Below are positions 1 through 7,916 of a DNA stretch of 13,647 nucleotides, one piece after another. The DNA is from Pseudoneurospora amorphoporcata (taxonomy: Eukaryota; Ascomycota; Sordariomycetes; Sordariales; Sordariaceae), in the NCBI GenBank assembly GCA_033297205.1, contig MU859478.1, forward strand, positions 1 to 13,647. Direction: 5' to 3'. The position numbers and the translations under genes were made by a program. Position 1 is the first letter of the stretch; each line of letters starts with the position of its first letter. A model generated the notes under the pieces. The model worked only from the letters and a program-made list of their open reading frames with translations. It did no database searches and had not been told where the DNA came from.

Positions 1-103
1 GGTTGAAGGGATCAACAAGGCCTTCGAGACCAAAGTAGTTTATTAGCTGAATTGAACTACTGTTCCAAGCCCAGATTACTGCCCTTGTCACAGTAGCCGC
101 CCA
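1..103. repeat. Dispersed repeat, copy 1 (cut by window edge)
   Basis: This stretch matches 4016-4118 at a constant offset of 4015 with few substitutions, and the segment 22-72 is identical in both copies. The similarity fades after about position 100. Within the identical block, AGTAGTT (33-40 region) and AACTACT (54-61 region) form a 7-bp inverted repeat around an AGCT-centred loop. The copy begins at the window edge, so its true left end is not visible. It could be the end of a short non-autonomous transposon or a tRNA-derived SINE. Read on the minus strand, it has a stretch vaguely like a pol III B box, but this is too weak to call. Confidence 0.75.
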
Positions 104-264
104 GAAGAGGAACTATCGCGTGCTCACCTCTGCATGAATGGCGGGCAAACAAGCAACAAAGCGGGGTCCATAAACGGGAGACCAAGGAAGACCTCGGCAG
201 GAATACCGACGCTGGGCGAGCGATACATGATGGTCCAGCATCGTGGGTCATGAACAACAAGGGA

Positions 265-270
265 TATAAG
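265..270 (+). promoter_or_regulatory. Putative TATA box of the aminopeptidase gene
   Basis: The hexamer TATAAG lies 83 bp upstream of the LAP1 start codon at 353. That spacing allows a transcript start near 295-305 and a 5' leader of about 50 nt. No competing TATA-like element lies closer. This is inferred from sequence and position only. Confidence 0.4.
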
Positions 271-352
271 ATGACATTGTTGCGCTCTTCATCCAGTTGT
301 CGGGTCCTTATTTACTTGAGTTGTCGTCAATCGCAAACATTCATCCGACACC

Positions 353-1723
353 ATGCGTGCCTCGGCCCTCTTAACCCTCCTCGCCAGTTCGGCCGGCTTT
401 GTTGCCGCCGTCCCTCCTGCCGGTGCCGCCAAGGCCGCTGGTCTCCGTCTCATCAAGACCTCCCCCGGGGACAAGGGCACCTGGGTGACTGAGGAGCAGA
501 AGATCACTCAGTACCGCAACAAGCGCATCGGCTTCGTTGACATCACCGACATCACCGTGAGTTCCATCCCAACCAAGTGCACAACCCCAACCCACGTCAT
601 AACTCCAGCACCCAGGTGTATCAAGTCCCCGAACCATCCTATATCCAGGACTTTGCTGACCGTAAAACAGGATGCCTCGGTCCTTACCGCCCTCTCCAAC
701 CCTGACGGTGCTCCCGCCAAATCCGACTTCTCAGCCCAAGCCGTCACCTACCCCACCGCCGTCTCTCACCAGACCCAGGTCAACTCCCTGCTCTCCCAAG
801 TGTCGACCACCAACCCTCAGTCGTGGCTCCTCACCCTCACCAACTTTTACAACCGGTACTACAAGTCCACCTACGGCACGCAGGCCGGCACATGGCTGTA
901 TGACACCATCGTCTCCGTCGCCTCCGCCAACTCGGCCATCACCGTGACCAAGTTCACCCACTCGTGGAGCCAGCCCTCCATCATCGCCAAGATCCCCGGT
1001 ACCAGCAGCAACCTGGTTATTGTGAGCGCTCACTACGACTCGACCGGCGGCTCGTCCACCGCGCGTGGACCCGGCGCCGACGACAACGGTTCCGGCGTCG
1101 TCGTCATCCTCGAGGCCCTCCGGGTTCTCGCCAACGCCAAGTTCGCCCCCAAGGACACGCTCGAGTTCCACTTCTACTCTGCCGAAGAGGGTGGTCTCCT
1201 TGGTTCTGCTGCCGTCTTCTCCAGCTACAAGTCCGCTGGCAAGAGCGTGTATGCCGTCATGAACCAGGACATGGCTGGATACTCGCCCAGCGGCAAGATC
1301 TCGATCTATACCGACTATGTCGACACCTCGTTGACTGCGTACACCCGCGTGATTGCGACTGCTTATACCGGCGCCACGACAAGCGATAAGTGCGGTTATG
1401 GATGCTCGGATCATGCGTCGGCCAGGTCTAACGGTTTCCGTAAGTTGCTGTCTTGTGGACTTGAAGAAGAATCCGGATGACTGACCTGGGATTTCCAGCT
1501 GCCGCCTATGTTTGCGATGAGCCCATGGATACCGCCACTCCTTACCTCCACTCTTCCAGCGATGTAAGTACTACCCGCCCAGCGATCATTCCGCCTGGCG
1601 GCCTGGGCTACTGCTAACCCGTTGTCTCCACGCGAACAGGCTTACTCCACCATCATGTGGGATGCTGTCCTCCGCCATGCCAAGTTCACGACTGCCTTCC
1701 TTGCTGAGGCTTCCTACCTTTAA
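353..1723 (+). CDS. LAP1: Secreted leucine aminopeptidase, M28 zinc metallopeptidase (LAP1 type)
   Basis: Four exons (353-556, 671-1439, 1499-1563, 1640-1723) encode 373 residues, the usual length for fungal LAP1. The introns begin GTGAGT, GTAAGT and GTAAGT, end in AG, and carry CTGAC, CTGAC and CTAAC branch points. Residues 1-19 form a signal peptide. Residues 20 to about 75 look like the family's propeptide, with TWVTEEQK and RIGFVDITD. The catalytic domain shows the two-zinc M28 ligand set: H189 in SAHYDS, D205/D206 in GADDNGSG, catalytic E240 with ligand E241 in AEEGG, D268 in MNQDM, and H316 in CSDHAS. C309 and C313 may form the conserved loop disulfide. By family knowledge it removes N-terminal residues, preferentially leucine, from extracellular peptides. 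The ATG sits in a good context (ACACCATGC). There are no frameshifts and all key residues are present, so it should be active. The vacuolar M28 paralogue is less likely because length and prosequence fit LAP1. Confidence 0.93.
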
Positions 1724-2189
1724 AGGGTTGTCGTGACGCTATTATTCTTTTTCCTGTTTCCTTTTTGACGAGGCTACGATCATGTTTGCATGTAAGGAAA
1801 GTGAGTGCCATGCCGGTAGACCCAGGGCAAACACGCATAGGTGGGATGAGGTGTTGATGTTGAAAGTAGGGCGCATGTAACGGATAGCTCCATACCTTAG
1901 CCAGAAGAAAGAGTTGTGGACATACCAATGAAAAACATCAAGTTTGAACGCACAAGAATTGGGAGAGAGACTCGTCTTCCCTTTCCTGCGTCAATGACAT
2001 CGATCTTAAAGTCAGCAAAACCTGCCCCTGTCCAAGAATGACGATGGGAAACGCAGAATCATACCACCGCCCACGACTGCACACGACCAGCACTCCAGCA
2101 GACCTTCTCTCCGTTGTGGAGTCCGGTTTTACTGTCCAACAATTGTTGCTCGGCGCACCGAAATAGTGACCCTCTTGTGCCCACGGCAA
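1724..2189. other. Spacer between LAP1 and the antiporter remnant
   Basis: No gene is supported here. The first part should be the LAP1 3' untranslated region and terminator. Toward the end, around 2170-2189, the bases before the recognisable antiporter sequence may be its decayed upstream part, since a short L-V-P-T reading occurs in another frame. The antiporter N-terminal third is not visible. Confidence 0.5.
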
Positions 2190-2860
2190 TCATCCATTGC
2201 TAGTTGTGTAACTTGCACAGACCCAACCCTCAGCCAGGCCATTGTGGCTCGTGATCTGCGTAAGATGATATCGAGCGAAGCCGGCGCCAACGATGGGTTT
2301 GGCTTTCCTTTCCTGATGTTGGCTGTGTTCTTGATGAGGCATGCCAATGGAGATGGTTCTCCGGTGGACATGGCGCAGGGGCGGCGGCTGCCGAGGTGAT
2401 CGTTCGGAGTTTAGAGGAAGTGGGCAGGCTCGGTGGAGGGGTTGGCGTCGCGATCGAAAACTGGGTGGTAGAGACATGGCTCTACATTGTGCTTATGTCC
2501 GTCGCGATTGGTGTCCTAGTTGGGTTCGTGGCTAGAAAGGCTTTCAAATTTCAGCCCGATACTACCGGCCTGACATGGGGACGCCTGATCGGCCTAGGCT
2601 TCATGATCCTCCTCTTCCGCCGCATCCCCGCCATCCTTGGCTTGTACAAGTTTATGCCCAACGTGTGCAACAACTACAAGGAAGACTTCTTCATGGGCTA
2701 CTTTTGTCCATCGGTGCTGGTGCGGTGTTCTACGTCGAGCACACCCGCCACTTGTACCCCGAGCTAGGCCATGGCGACGATCTCGGGGACGCTATTCGAG
2801 ATTGTAGAGGAGGATCGTGACGGCGGTCGGGCGGCTGATTCGGTCGAGCGTGAGAAGTAG
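2190..2860 (+). pseudogene. Broken remnant of a fungal plasma-membrane Na+/H+ antiporter (Nha1-like, CPA family)
   Basis: Four pieces in changing frames resemble fungal Nha1-type antiporters, which expel Na+ or K+ in exchange for protons. Piece 1 (2190-2345) contains SIASCVTCTDP and SSEAGANDGFGFPF; the latter holds the conserved Asn-Asp ion-site motif. A segment of about ten residues seems to be missing between SQAIV and RDLRK. Piece 2 (2393-2704, another frame) reads GRLGGGVGVAIENW, then a membrane helix ending GFVARKAFKF. It jumps straight to TTGLTWGRLIGLGF and LLFRRIPAILGLYKF, omitting roughly 100 residues of the transporter core. After GYF, a one-base loss in the expected Gly-Pro-Ile codons shifts the frame to piece 3 (2707-2800, GAGAVFYVEHTRHLYPELG). 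Piece 4 (2801-2860) is an acidic tail ending EREK and a stop. The start and N-terminal helices are absent. Introns cannot explain the missing core, so I call it dead. The family call rests on remembered motifs, not a search. Confidence 0.85.
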
Positions 2861-4015
2861 AGGAGTTCGCCGGGCAGTCAAAGCGATCGCACTATACGCT
2901 TCAGTCAGAACAGGTTCTGAATGAAGGTAGTGTAGGTAGATAGGGAAGGCGTCTTGTTTCAATTACGTACAGTTAGCAAAGTGAGTGAATTTTGCGAGTA
3001 CATAAACGTGTGCAGCCATGATTGATTGAAAACCGCGAAAGTGTTGCAAAGGGGTACCCATTGCCGCATGCTTCTCGGCAGACTACCAGCCTTGGCGGCC
3101 ATTTCGCCAACACCCGGGGTTCTGGTCAATCTCTACAACGTTGCCCCATTTTCATTTCACGCTGCATCTGATCCAAAACAATAAGGTATGGGAGAACCGG
3201 AAGATGCCCAGCCACTCTACATGTTTATGCCTTTCTATTCTTGATGCACCACCCCCCTTAGCTTTAGCTATGTCAAATTGTCAATCTGAATGTCCTTCGT
3301 TTTGCGAAAGAATGGCTTTGGATTGACTCCACAGACCGTCGAATGGCCTGCCAAGCTGACAAGCCGTCAGCCTTGTAAGTGCATATTGACCATTGGGCCT
3401 TGGCCTGTACCGACTTGCTTTTCGGTTCACGTGTCTTCATGTTCAAGAACATGAACTCTTGGACCAGAGGGACAAAGAAGGCGAGAGAGAGAAGATGTTG
3501 TATTGAACCAGGAAACAAGGCTACGAACGATCGCGGGGAAAAGCTAGCTAAGCGTGGTGCTGGGAAGAAGTGGGCCCAGCCCGGCAGGCACGGCTGGAGA
3601 CCGTGAGTGTTACACGGACATTCGACCTCAACCCTGACCCTACAACGTGAGGCTCACGGAGCCGCACATCTCTCAGCCTCGCGCAGATGCTTCAGCGTAT
3701 TCCAGCCAACGATACCTCTGCCGGCTGCACTGCCCCTCACGCTAGGGCAAGCCGGCTAGACTAGGGAGGAGAACCCTGTCCTCACAGGACCATCTCCAGC
3801 CAACCACAACAACAGGAAGGCGTCGGCAATATAGCCGGCGCCAAAGGAGGGAAGCGACTGGAGGAAACCACCCATGAAGCACACGCGTGCACACTGCTAG
3901 ATAGATGCCTTACGGCCTCATGGCTGGAATTAGGCCAACAGACTCTGTACGTACTGATTAGAAGGAAGGAAGGCTTTGGCATAAGAAGGCTAGGAATCCC
4001 AGCCCAGTTGGAAAG
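2861..4015. other. Gene-free spacer of about 1.15 kb
   Basis: Short ORFs occur on both strands, but none has recognisable motifs, a plausible intron pattern or protein-like composition. The region holds a CACGTG box at 3428-3433, a 20-bp palindrome at 3436-3455, a GGAAGGAAGG tract near 3961, and a CACGCGTG palindrome near 3891. Part of 3780-4015 may belong to the repeat that ends at 4120, but copy 1 is cut by the window edge, so this cannot be tested here. Confidence 0.5.
3436..3455. repeat. Near-perfect 20-bp palindrome
   Basis: TTCATGTTC and GAACATGAA are exact reverse complements of 9 bp separated by two A residues. The centre, GTTCAAGAAC, contains a TTCnnGAA pair, the minimal inverted unit of a heat-shock element. 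A CACGTG box lies 2 bp upstream at 3428-3433. It could be a dimeric transcription-factor site, but no gene start lies close by, so the role is unknown. Confidence 0.6.
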
Positions 4016-4120
4016 GCTTGAAAGGACCAACAAGGTCTTCGAGACCAAAGTAGTTTATTAGCTGAATTGAACTACTGTTCCAAGCCCTGATCACAGCCCT
4101 TGTCACAGTGAGCCGGCTGG
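4016..4120. repeat. Dispersed repeat, copy 2 (complete right end)
   Basis: This is a direct-orientation copy of the repeat at 1-103. The stretch 4037-4087 is identical to 22-72, including the AGTAGTT/AACTACT inverted repeat around AGCT. The right part (4088-4120) still aligns, with small indels around CCCTTGTCACAGT. The left boundary may extend upstream of 4016, because copy 1 is truncated there. No coding capacity is seen. It lies about 270 bp upstream of the TATA box of the 4499 gene, whereas copy 1 lies about 160 bp upstream of that of LAP1. Confidence 0.75.
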
Positions 4121-4389
4121 GCACAAGATGAACAGAACCTAGGAACCAACCGAACATCTCAGTCAACCTGTTAACGCAATATCAGATGATGCAAAGGGAC
4201 CTTGATAACTTTGTTTGCCACATTCGTTGGATATTGCTCTAGAAGATGATGATGTTTGTCAGCTGCATTAGGACAAGTTTGAACGTTCTTGACCACTGGA
4301 AGTATGACTGACCGAGCCGAAAACGAACTGAAATGTATCATGGCCATTGGTCAACGCCAACACTAAATCGACGACATGCAGAGGTCCGA

Positions 4390-4395
4390 TATAAA
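4390..4395 (+). promoter_or_regulatory. TATA box of the 4499-5170 gene
   Basis: A TATAAA hexamer lies 109 bp upstream of the start codon. Transcription would begin around 4420-4425, giving a leader of about 75 nt. It is the only canonical TATA box in the preceding 300 bp. Confidence 0.55.
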
Positions 4396-4421
4396 GACAG
4401 CCTAAAGACTTTCTACTGTTC

Positions 4422-4577
4422 ATGACCCCCAGAGCAATACCAAACTCGAAACACTACCAACACGAATACATGTACCAGTTGCAAGCACCACCAATAACAT
4501 GTCCAACTCCAAGACTCCTCACACCAAGACCCCCGCCATCAAGGCAAACCGCGCGACCCCGGATCTCCCTCCCTTAA
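4422..4577 (+). other. Possible upstream ORF overlapping the 4499 start
   Basis: An ATG at 4422 opens a 51-codon frame that contains a second ATG at 4470 and ends at TAA 4575-4577, out of frame with the main ORF and overlapping its first 26 codons. If transcription starts before 4422, the main ATG would have to be reached by leaky scanning. A start a few bases later would drop the first ATG but keep the one at 4470. Whether it is translated cannot be told from sequence. Confidence 0.35.
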
Positions 4578-5170
4578 CCCAACAAAAATCCACCGACAAC
4601 CAGAACCCGCCGCCGTTCTCTGCCTCGCACCAGAACCCCCGACACCAAGGACGTGTCATTGTCAGAGGTCCCCCGATGCCCACCGGGTTGGAAACAGCCG
4701 CCCACTATATCGACGAGCAGCTCCAACGCTGGCACAATGCTCACAGAGACAAATACTCGCCAACAACTCTCAAGAAGTTGGAAGAGCTGGATGACCAGGT
4801 GCAAGACATCCGCCAAGACAGATTGTGCGGGGTTATCCGCCCGGGTGATGGTACCAAGATTCTATGCATCTTGGCGCAGTTGAATGCCATGAGCGACTAC
4901 ATGGACCAAGTCGACGATCTGGAAAAGGGCTGGGTCTGGCTTGAGAAGTCTGATGCAGACGGCCTCCCACTAGGCACCGCCAATGATCAACCTCTAGAAG
5001 ACACGGCAAAGGGAAAGGGTCAACCACTTGTAGACACGGATACTGATGGGGAGTACGAAGTTGTTGACAAGAAGAACGTGCAGGAAGACGTGAACGGAGG
5101 GAAGAATATTGGCGAGCAGGGCGTGCTTGCTACTTTGCAGAAGTACATAAAGGCTTTGAAGCTTCATTAA
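4499..5170 (+). CDS. Hypothetical protein, 223 residues
   Basis: This is an uninterrupted ATG-to-TAA frame without a visible intron. I do not recognise a family. Residues 1-60 are polar and rich in Pro, Thr, Lys and Gln and look disordered. Residues 62-150 are predicted helical, with regular hydrophobic spacing (for example the stretch around LKKLEELDDQVQDI at 91-104), and contain the motif GVIRPGDGTKILCIL near 111-125. Residues 151-200 are acidic, with a loose internal repeat (QPLEDT and QPLVDT at about 164 and 175) and DGEYEVVD. The tail 205-223 is a short basic amphipathic helix. There is no signal peptide or membrane segment, so a cytosolic or nuclear location is likely. Support for a real gene comes from the TATA box at 4390, the intact frame and the coding-like composition. 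A fungus-specific or lineage-specific protein is the best guess. Confidence 0.65.
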   Translation: MSNSKTPHTKTPAIKANRATPDLPPLTQQKSTDNQNPPPFSASHQNPRHQGRVIVRGPPMPTGLETAAHYIDEQLQRWHNAHRDKYSPTTLKKLEELDDQVQDIRQDRLCGVIRPGDGTKILCILAQLNAMSDYMDQVDDLEKGWVWLEKSDADGLPLGTANDQPLEDTAKGKGQPLVDTDTDGEYEVVDKKNVQEDVNGGKNIGEQGVLATLQKYIKALKLH

Positions 5171-5451
5171 GGACTTCTCATAATGTTTATATTATCTGGG
5201 TCAACTGACTTGAGATGAGAGGAAAGGTACGAAGGACAATCAGTCGAGGGAAACAATTAGAAGTAGACGGGAGTTAAAGTGGTGATAGTTGATTGGCTAC
5301 CTATGTTATCGTTGGCCTCTATAATGTAGGAAATAAAATGACCTCTATGTCGCCTTAAACAAGTCCTACCCGTCTCCAACTTTTCTAAATGTTGTAAGGA
5401 TTTGGCTGGTCAGTTTCTTTTTCGTTCCGTCAGGATTTGGATGACAGCTAA
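5171..5451. other. 3' flank of the 4499 gene
   Basis: This AT-rich spacer contains the 3' region of the preceding gene, including an AATAAA at 5332-5337. Near its end, a GTAAGG at 5394, a CTAAC branch-like element near 5448 and TTTCAG ending at 5470 together look like a 77-nt intron. The short ATG exon in front of it leads into a frame that stops early, not into the ORF that follows. Confidence 0.4.
5332..5337 (+). terminator. Putative polyadenylation signal
   Basis: A canonical AATAAA hexamer lies 162 nt after the stop codon of the 4499-5170 gene, a plausible 3' UTR length for a fungal transcript. The hexamer is loosely conserved in fungi, so this is positional inference. Confidence 0.35.
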
Positions 5452-5940
5452 CGGACGGATACCCTTTCAGGATCAACGGCGCGGGTCGGGCCGTGCGGGA
5501 GCTCCCGTCCCCTCCCTCGTCTCGTGTTTTATCCACAGTTCGACGTCCATAACCATGACAACACTGCCGCTGTTTCGTCTCCGCCATTGGTGACGCCCGA
5601 AGAACGACGGTGGCTTCGATTTGTGATTCTCGCGCGCACAGTACGGAGGGGCATTTGTCCAAGTTTTGACGATGAGACAATGCGCCGGTTAACACAGACT
5701 GGAGTGCTATCGTTGCTGAGCGTTCGTTTGTTGGATTCGGCGAGTGGTGTGCTAGGACCCATCGCGACGGAGAGCGCCCTCGTCATTTTCGCGCAAGTCG
5801 ATCTCAATTGCACAATTGGTCAGACATGTTCGCTTCCTTTTCCGTTCGCTTCACTCGGAGAGTTGATGTTTGATAGTGAGGCTGAGGGATTGTTGAGGAA
5901 TGAGGGGTGCGTGATTGGGCGCTGGTGTTCGTCTTTCTAG
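5452..5940 (+). CDS. Possible coding segment or gene remnant, 5' end undefined
   Basis: The frame is open from 5452 to TAG at 5938-5940 (about 162 codons). Its translation from about 5587 on looks protein-like: PEERRWLRFVILARTVRRG is followed by SFDDETMRRL, a Leu- and Ser-rich helix SLLSVRLLDSASGVL, and a hydrophobic segment ALVIFAQV. The only in-frame ATG in the N-terminal half is at 5680, which would give just 86 residues. A normal start would need an upstream exon. The intron-like signals ending at 5470 do not join an ATG exon to this frame in the right phase. I do not recognise a family. It could be the last exon of a gene I cannot delimit, a decayed gene, or a chance ORF. Confidence 0.25.
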   Translation, partial: RTDTLSGSTARVGPCGSSRPLPRLVFYPQFDVHNHDNTAAVSSPPLVTPEERRWLRFVILARTVRRGICPSFDDETMRRLTQTGVLSLLSVRLLDSASGVLGPIATESALVIFAQVDLNCTIGQTCSLPFPFASLGELMFDSEAEGLLRNEGCVIGRWCSSF

Positions 5941-7118
5941 TCTAGGGCGCGAATCTGATCGAGTTGTCCGGGGAAAAACCACAAAGCCACAACGTTACAG
6001 ACAGCCACACCAATACGCCCAGCACTCCGTACTAGCACGCCGCTATATCAGCGCTTATCTTCTCCGCGCCGTCTCACGGTGGTCTTAATGTAAGCCTCCG
6101 CTAGATGCTGTTAGTAACTTAACTTCCACACTAATCTACGCACCGATCACACGTTGCATCAGGCCGTTGGGCGTCTAAACCCATGTTTCTCTCTTCTACC
6201 TATCCAACTCTCATTGCCAAAGATGGGCAGCAAATGATCACGTCCGGACCTTTTCGAATTTGGCTCCATCACGGTCTCTTAATCAGATAAGACTTGAATG
6301 AGGCATCCAAAACAGGTCGGCAGTCATCCTTGAGCTGCCCCGAACACTTGGCGAACTTCCCGACATCGATAGACTGAGGCGCGCGACAGCCGGAATGCGA
6401 AGTTCTGGAACCAGCAACAGCTGCAATCATGACAAGAAGCAATAATCCAGGACGTGGATTGCCCGATTGATACCATCGAGTTCCTCGACAACCCGCTTCG
6501 ATATTCCTTCGTCCTTCGAGCGACCTTAAGCGTGACGATAGAGGCAGAACCACCAAGAGGTGGGACAGAATGGGAATATATGAAGGTGCGGAACTGCGGC
6601 AACGTTGAGGAGCGAAGAAGATAGAGGCGAGGAGGACAGACAACTCGATTTCTCTGCGACTCGACCGTTCCGTTCTTGCCGGCGTAACATGGCGGCGGCA
6701 GTCTACGGAAACGCGACACTCACCGCATGATCAGATGCTGGTACTGCTGCCAAAGACTGGCTGTCAAAACCGAGTTCTCCTTCTGGCTCAACAGGAGTTC
6801 GCGCTTGAATATGCTCGAATGTAGCTGCATTTTGGTCGCTCGGAGGGGGCGCAAAATGTTGCCGCAAAGATATTACATGACCAAGGCTCCAGCGGACTCG
6901 ATACTGAAGAAGACGGCAAGAGGCGACGACAGTGGCAGCGTCGGACCAGTTCATGGTTATATGACAGAATTCTCCAAGCTCGGGAGAAAGTATACTGCTG
7001 AGTGTCGCTTGGAGAAAGCAGCAGCGCGCGGGTGCGTAGCCGGCCGGGGAGTTGTACGGAATAGCACCGTCCAACGATCCCTGGGAAGACGGACAAGAAG
7101 ACTTGAGGCTCTGAAAAA
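5941..7118. other. Spacer with conflicting ORFs, no supported gene
   Basis: Frames on both strands are open for 100-178 codons between 6269 and 7239 and contradict one another. The longest ATG-started one is on the minus strand (7239 down to 6703). It contains a good GTGAGT donor near 6722 and could be spliced into a second minus-strand frame that ends at 6324. None of the translations has a recognisable motif, and the acceptor and branch point are poor. The first 120 codons cover an inverted-repeat arm. I leave it as non-coding, with a minus-strand two-exon gene as the main alternative. Confidence 0.4.
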
Positions 7119-7190
7119 GGGTAATTCTCAAGACACCCACCCCAAATCTTCTGGCACCCTCCCTACCCCATATGACAGCTGACATGTAAA
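7119..7190 (-). repeat. Inverted repeat, left arm
   Basis: The reverse complement of this arm matches the right arm at 7501-7604. The outer end GGGTGTCTTGAGAATTACCC and the inner end TTTACATG-CAGCTGTCAT are almost identical, with one base difference in length. The centre is more diverged. The left arm lacks about 33 bp that the right arm carries after CAGCTGTCA. The two arms face each other across about 310 bp. Confidence 0.75.
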
Positions 7191-7500
7191 TATCGGTGTC
7201 TTGTATAGTAAAATCCAGTTTTCTCATGTCTTCTAGCATCCTGTCAAAATCGACAAGTGCGCTGAGACCGCCAGAGTCGTGATACTTTCATGGTGTTGAG
7301 CACAAATCTCTTTCAGTGTAAATCCAGTTCAGCAGTGCACCCTCTTTTTAGTGATGATGTTGGGGGTTGTGTTGGGGTGTGCGATGTAACTGGGCTGGGT
7401 GATGCGCGTAATTGCGAAAATCTTCAAATCGGTGAGACCCTATTTTTACTCGGAATATTACGTGCATGGAAAGTGTGAAATTTGGCAGGGAAAACGGGGC
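7191..7500. other. Spacer between inverted-repeat arms
   Basis: There is no supported gene. The stretch is G-rich on the + strand around 7350-7400, with GGGGG, GGGG and two GGG runs. Short open frames occur but lack motifs. If the arms are termini of a non-autonomous element, this would be its interior. Confidence 0.4.
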
Positions 7501-7604
7501 TTTACATGCAGCTGTCATGGGCTGGTCTGGGCTGTCAGGGTAAGGGTTTTGTATGGAGGGTGGGTGTATGTAGACTTGGGGGTGGGTGTCTTGAGAATTA
7601 CCCC
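7501..7604 (+). repeat. Inverted repeat, right arm
   Basis: This is the counterpart of 7119-7190 in opposite orientation. It shares TTTACATG and CAGCTGTCAT at one end and the GTGGGTGTCTTGAGAATTACCC block at the other. It contains an extra G-rich insert (about 7519-7551) that is absent from the left arm and carries a G-quadruplex motif. The arms may be diverged terminal repeats of a MITE-like element or a short inverted duplication. Confidence 0.75.
7519..7546 (+). other. G-quadruplex motif
   Basis: Four GGG runs at 7519-7521, 7529-7531, 7538-7540 and 7544-7546 have loops of 7, 6 and 3 bases, which satisfies the usual G3N1-7 rule. Two more GGG runs follow at 7558-7560 and 7562-7564. The motif lies in the insert that distinguishes the right inverted-repeat arm from the left. 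Confidence 0.6.
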
Positions 7605-7916
7605 TGAGAAAAGCAAGAATGGCATGGTTTTAGCTGACAGATAGAGGGAGGCGGGCGACTTGCGTAAGACACTTAGGACCGCGTACTTACGACTTATTCA
7701 TCGCCGTTAGGGAAGCTCGTCTCGAGGCGCAAGCCCTGCTGGTTCGGGCGAACTTTGTTCTATGCGACGGCATGACCTGTCACCTGCGTTGCATATCGGG
7801 TCGTACTATAGAGCATTGTTGGAATCCACTCAAACGGGGATGTCTCTGTGCCTCCCTCCCACGCCCCGTTTGCCGTGTCACTCCTATGTCCCAACCGATA
7901 TGTACCTTTAGACACC

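Noticed and set aside
110..270. GATA words upstream of LAP1 as nitrogen-regulation (AreA/NIT2) sites
   Set aside because: Only one fits the HGATAR consensus, and single GATA sites are expected by chance.
2190..2860. Antiporter remnant as a functional gene with introns
   Set aside because: The missing core of about 100 residues and the one-base deletion after GYF cannot be restored by plausible GT-AG introns.
4038..4085. Possible tRNA or tRNA-derived B box in the dispersed repeat (minus strand)
   Set aside because: The match to the pol III B-box consensus is weak and no cloverleaf or A box could be assembled.
6324..7239. Minus-strand ORF of 178 codons with a GTGAGT donor, potentially spliced to a second minus-strand frame
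   Set aside because: No recognisable motif, no good branch point near the candidate acceptor, overlapping + strand frames of similar length, and the 5' part covers an inverted-repeat arm.
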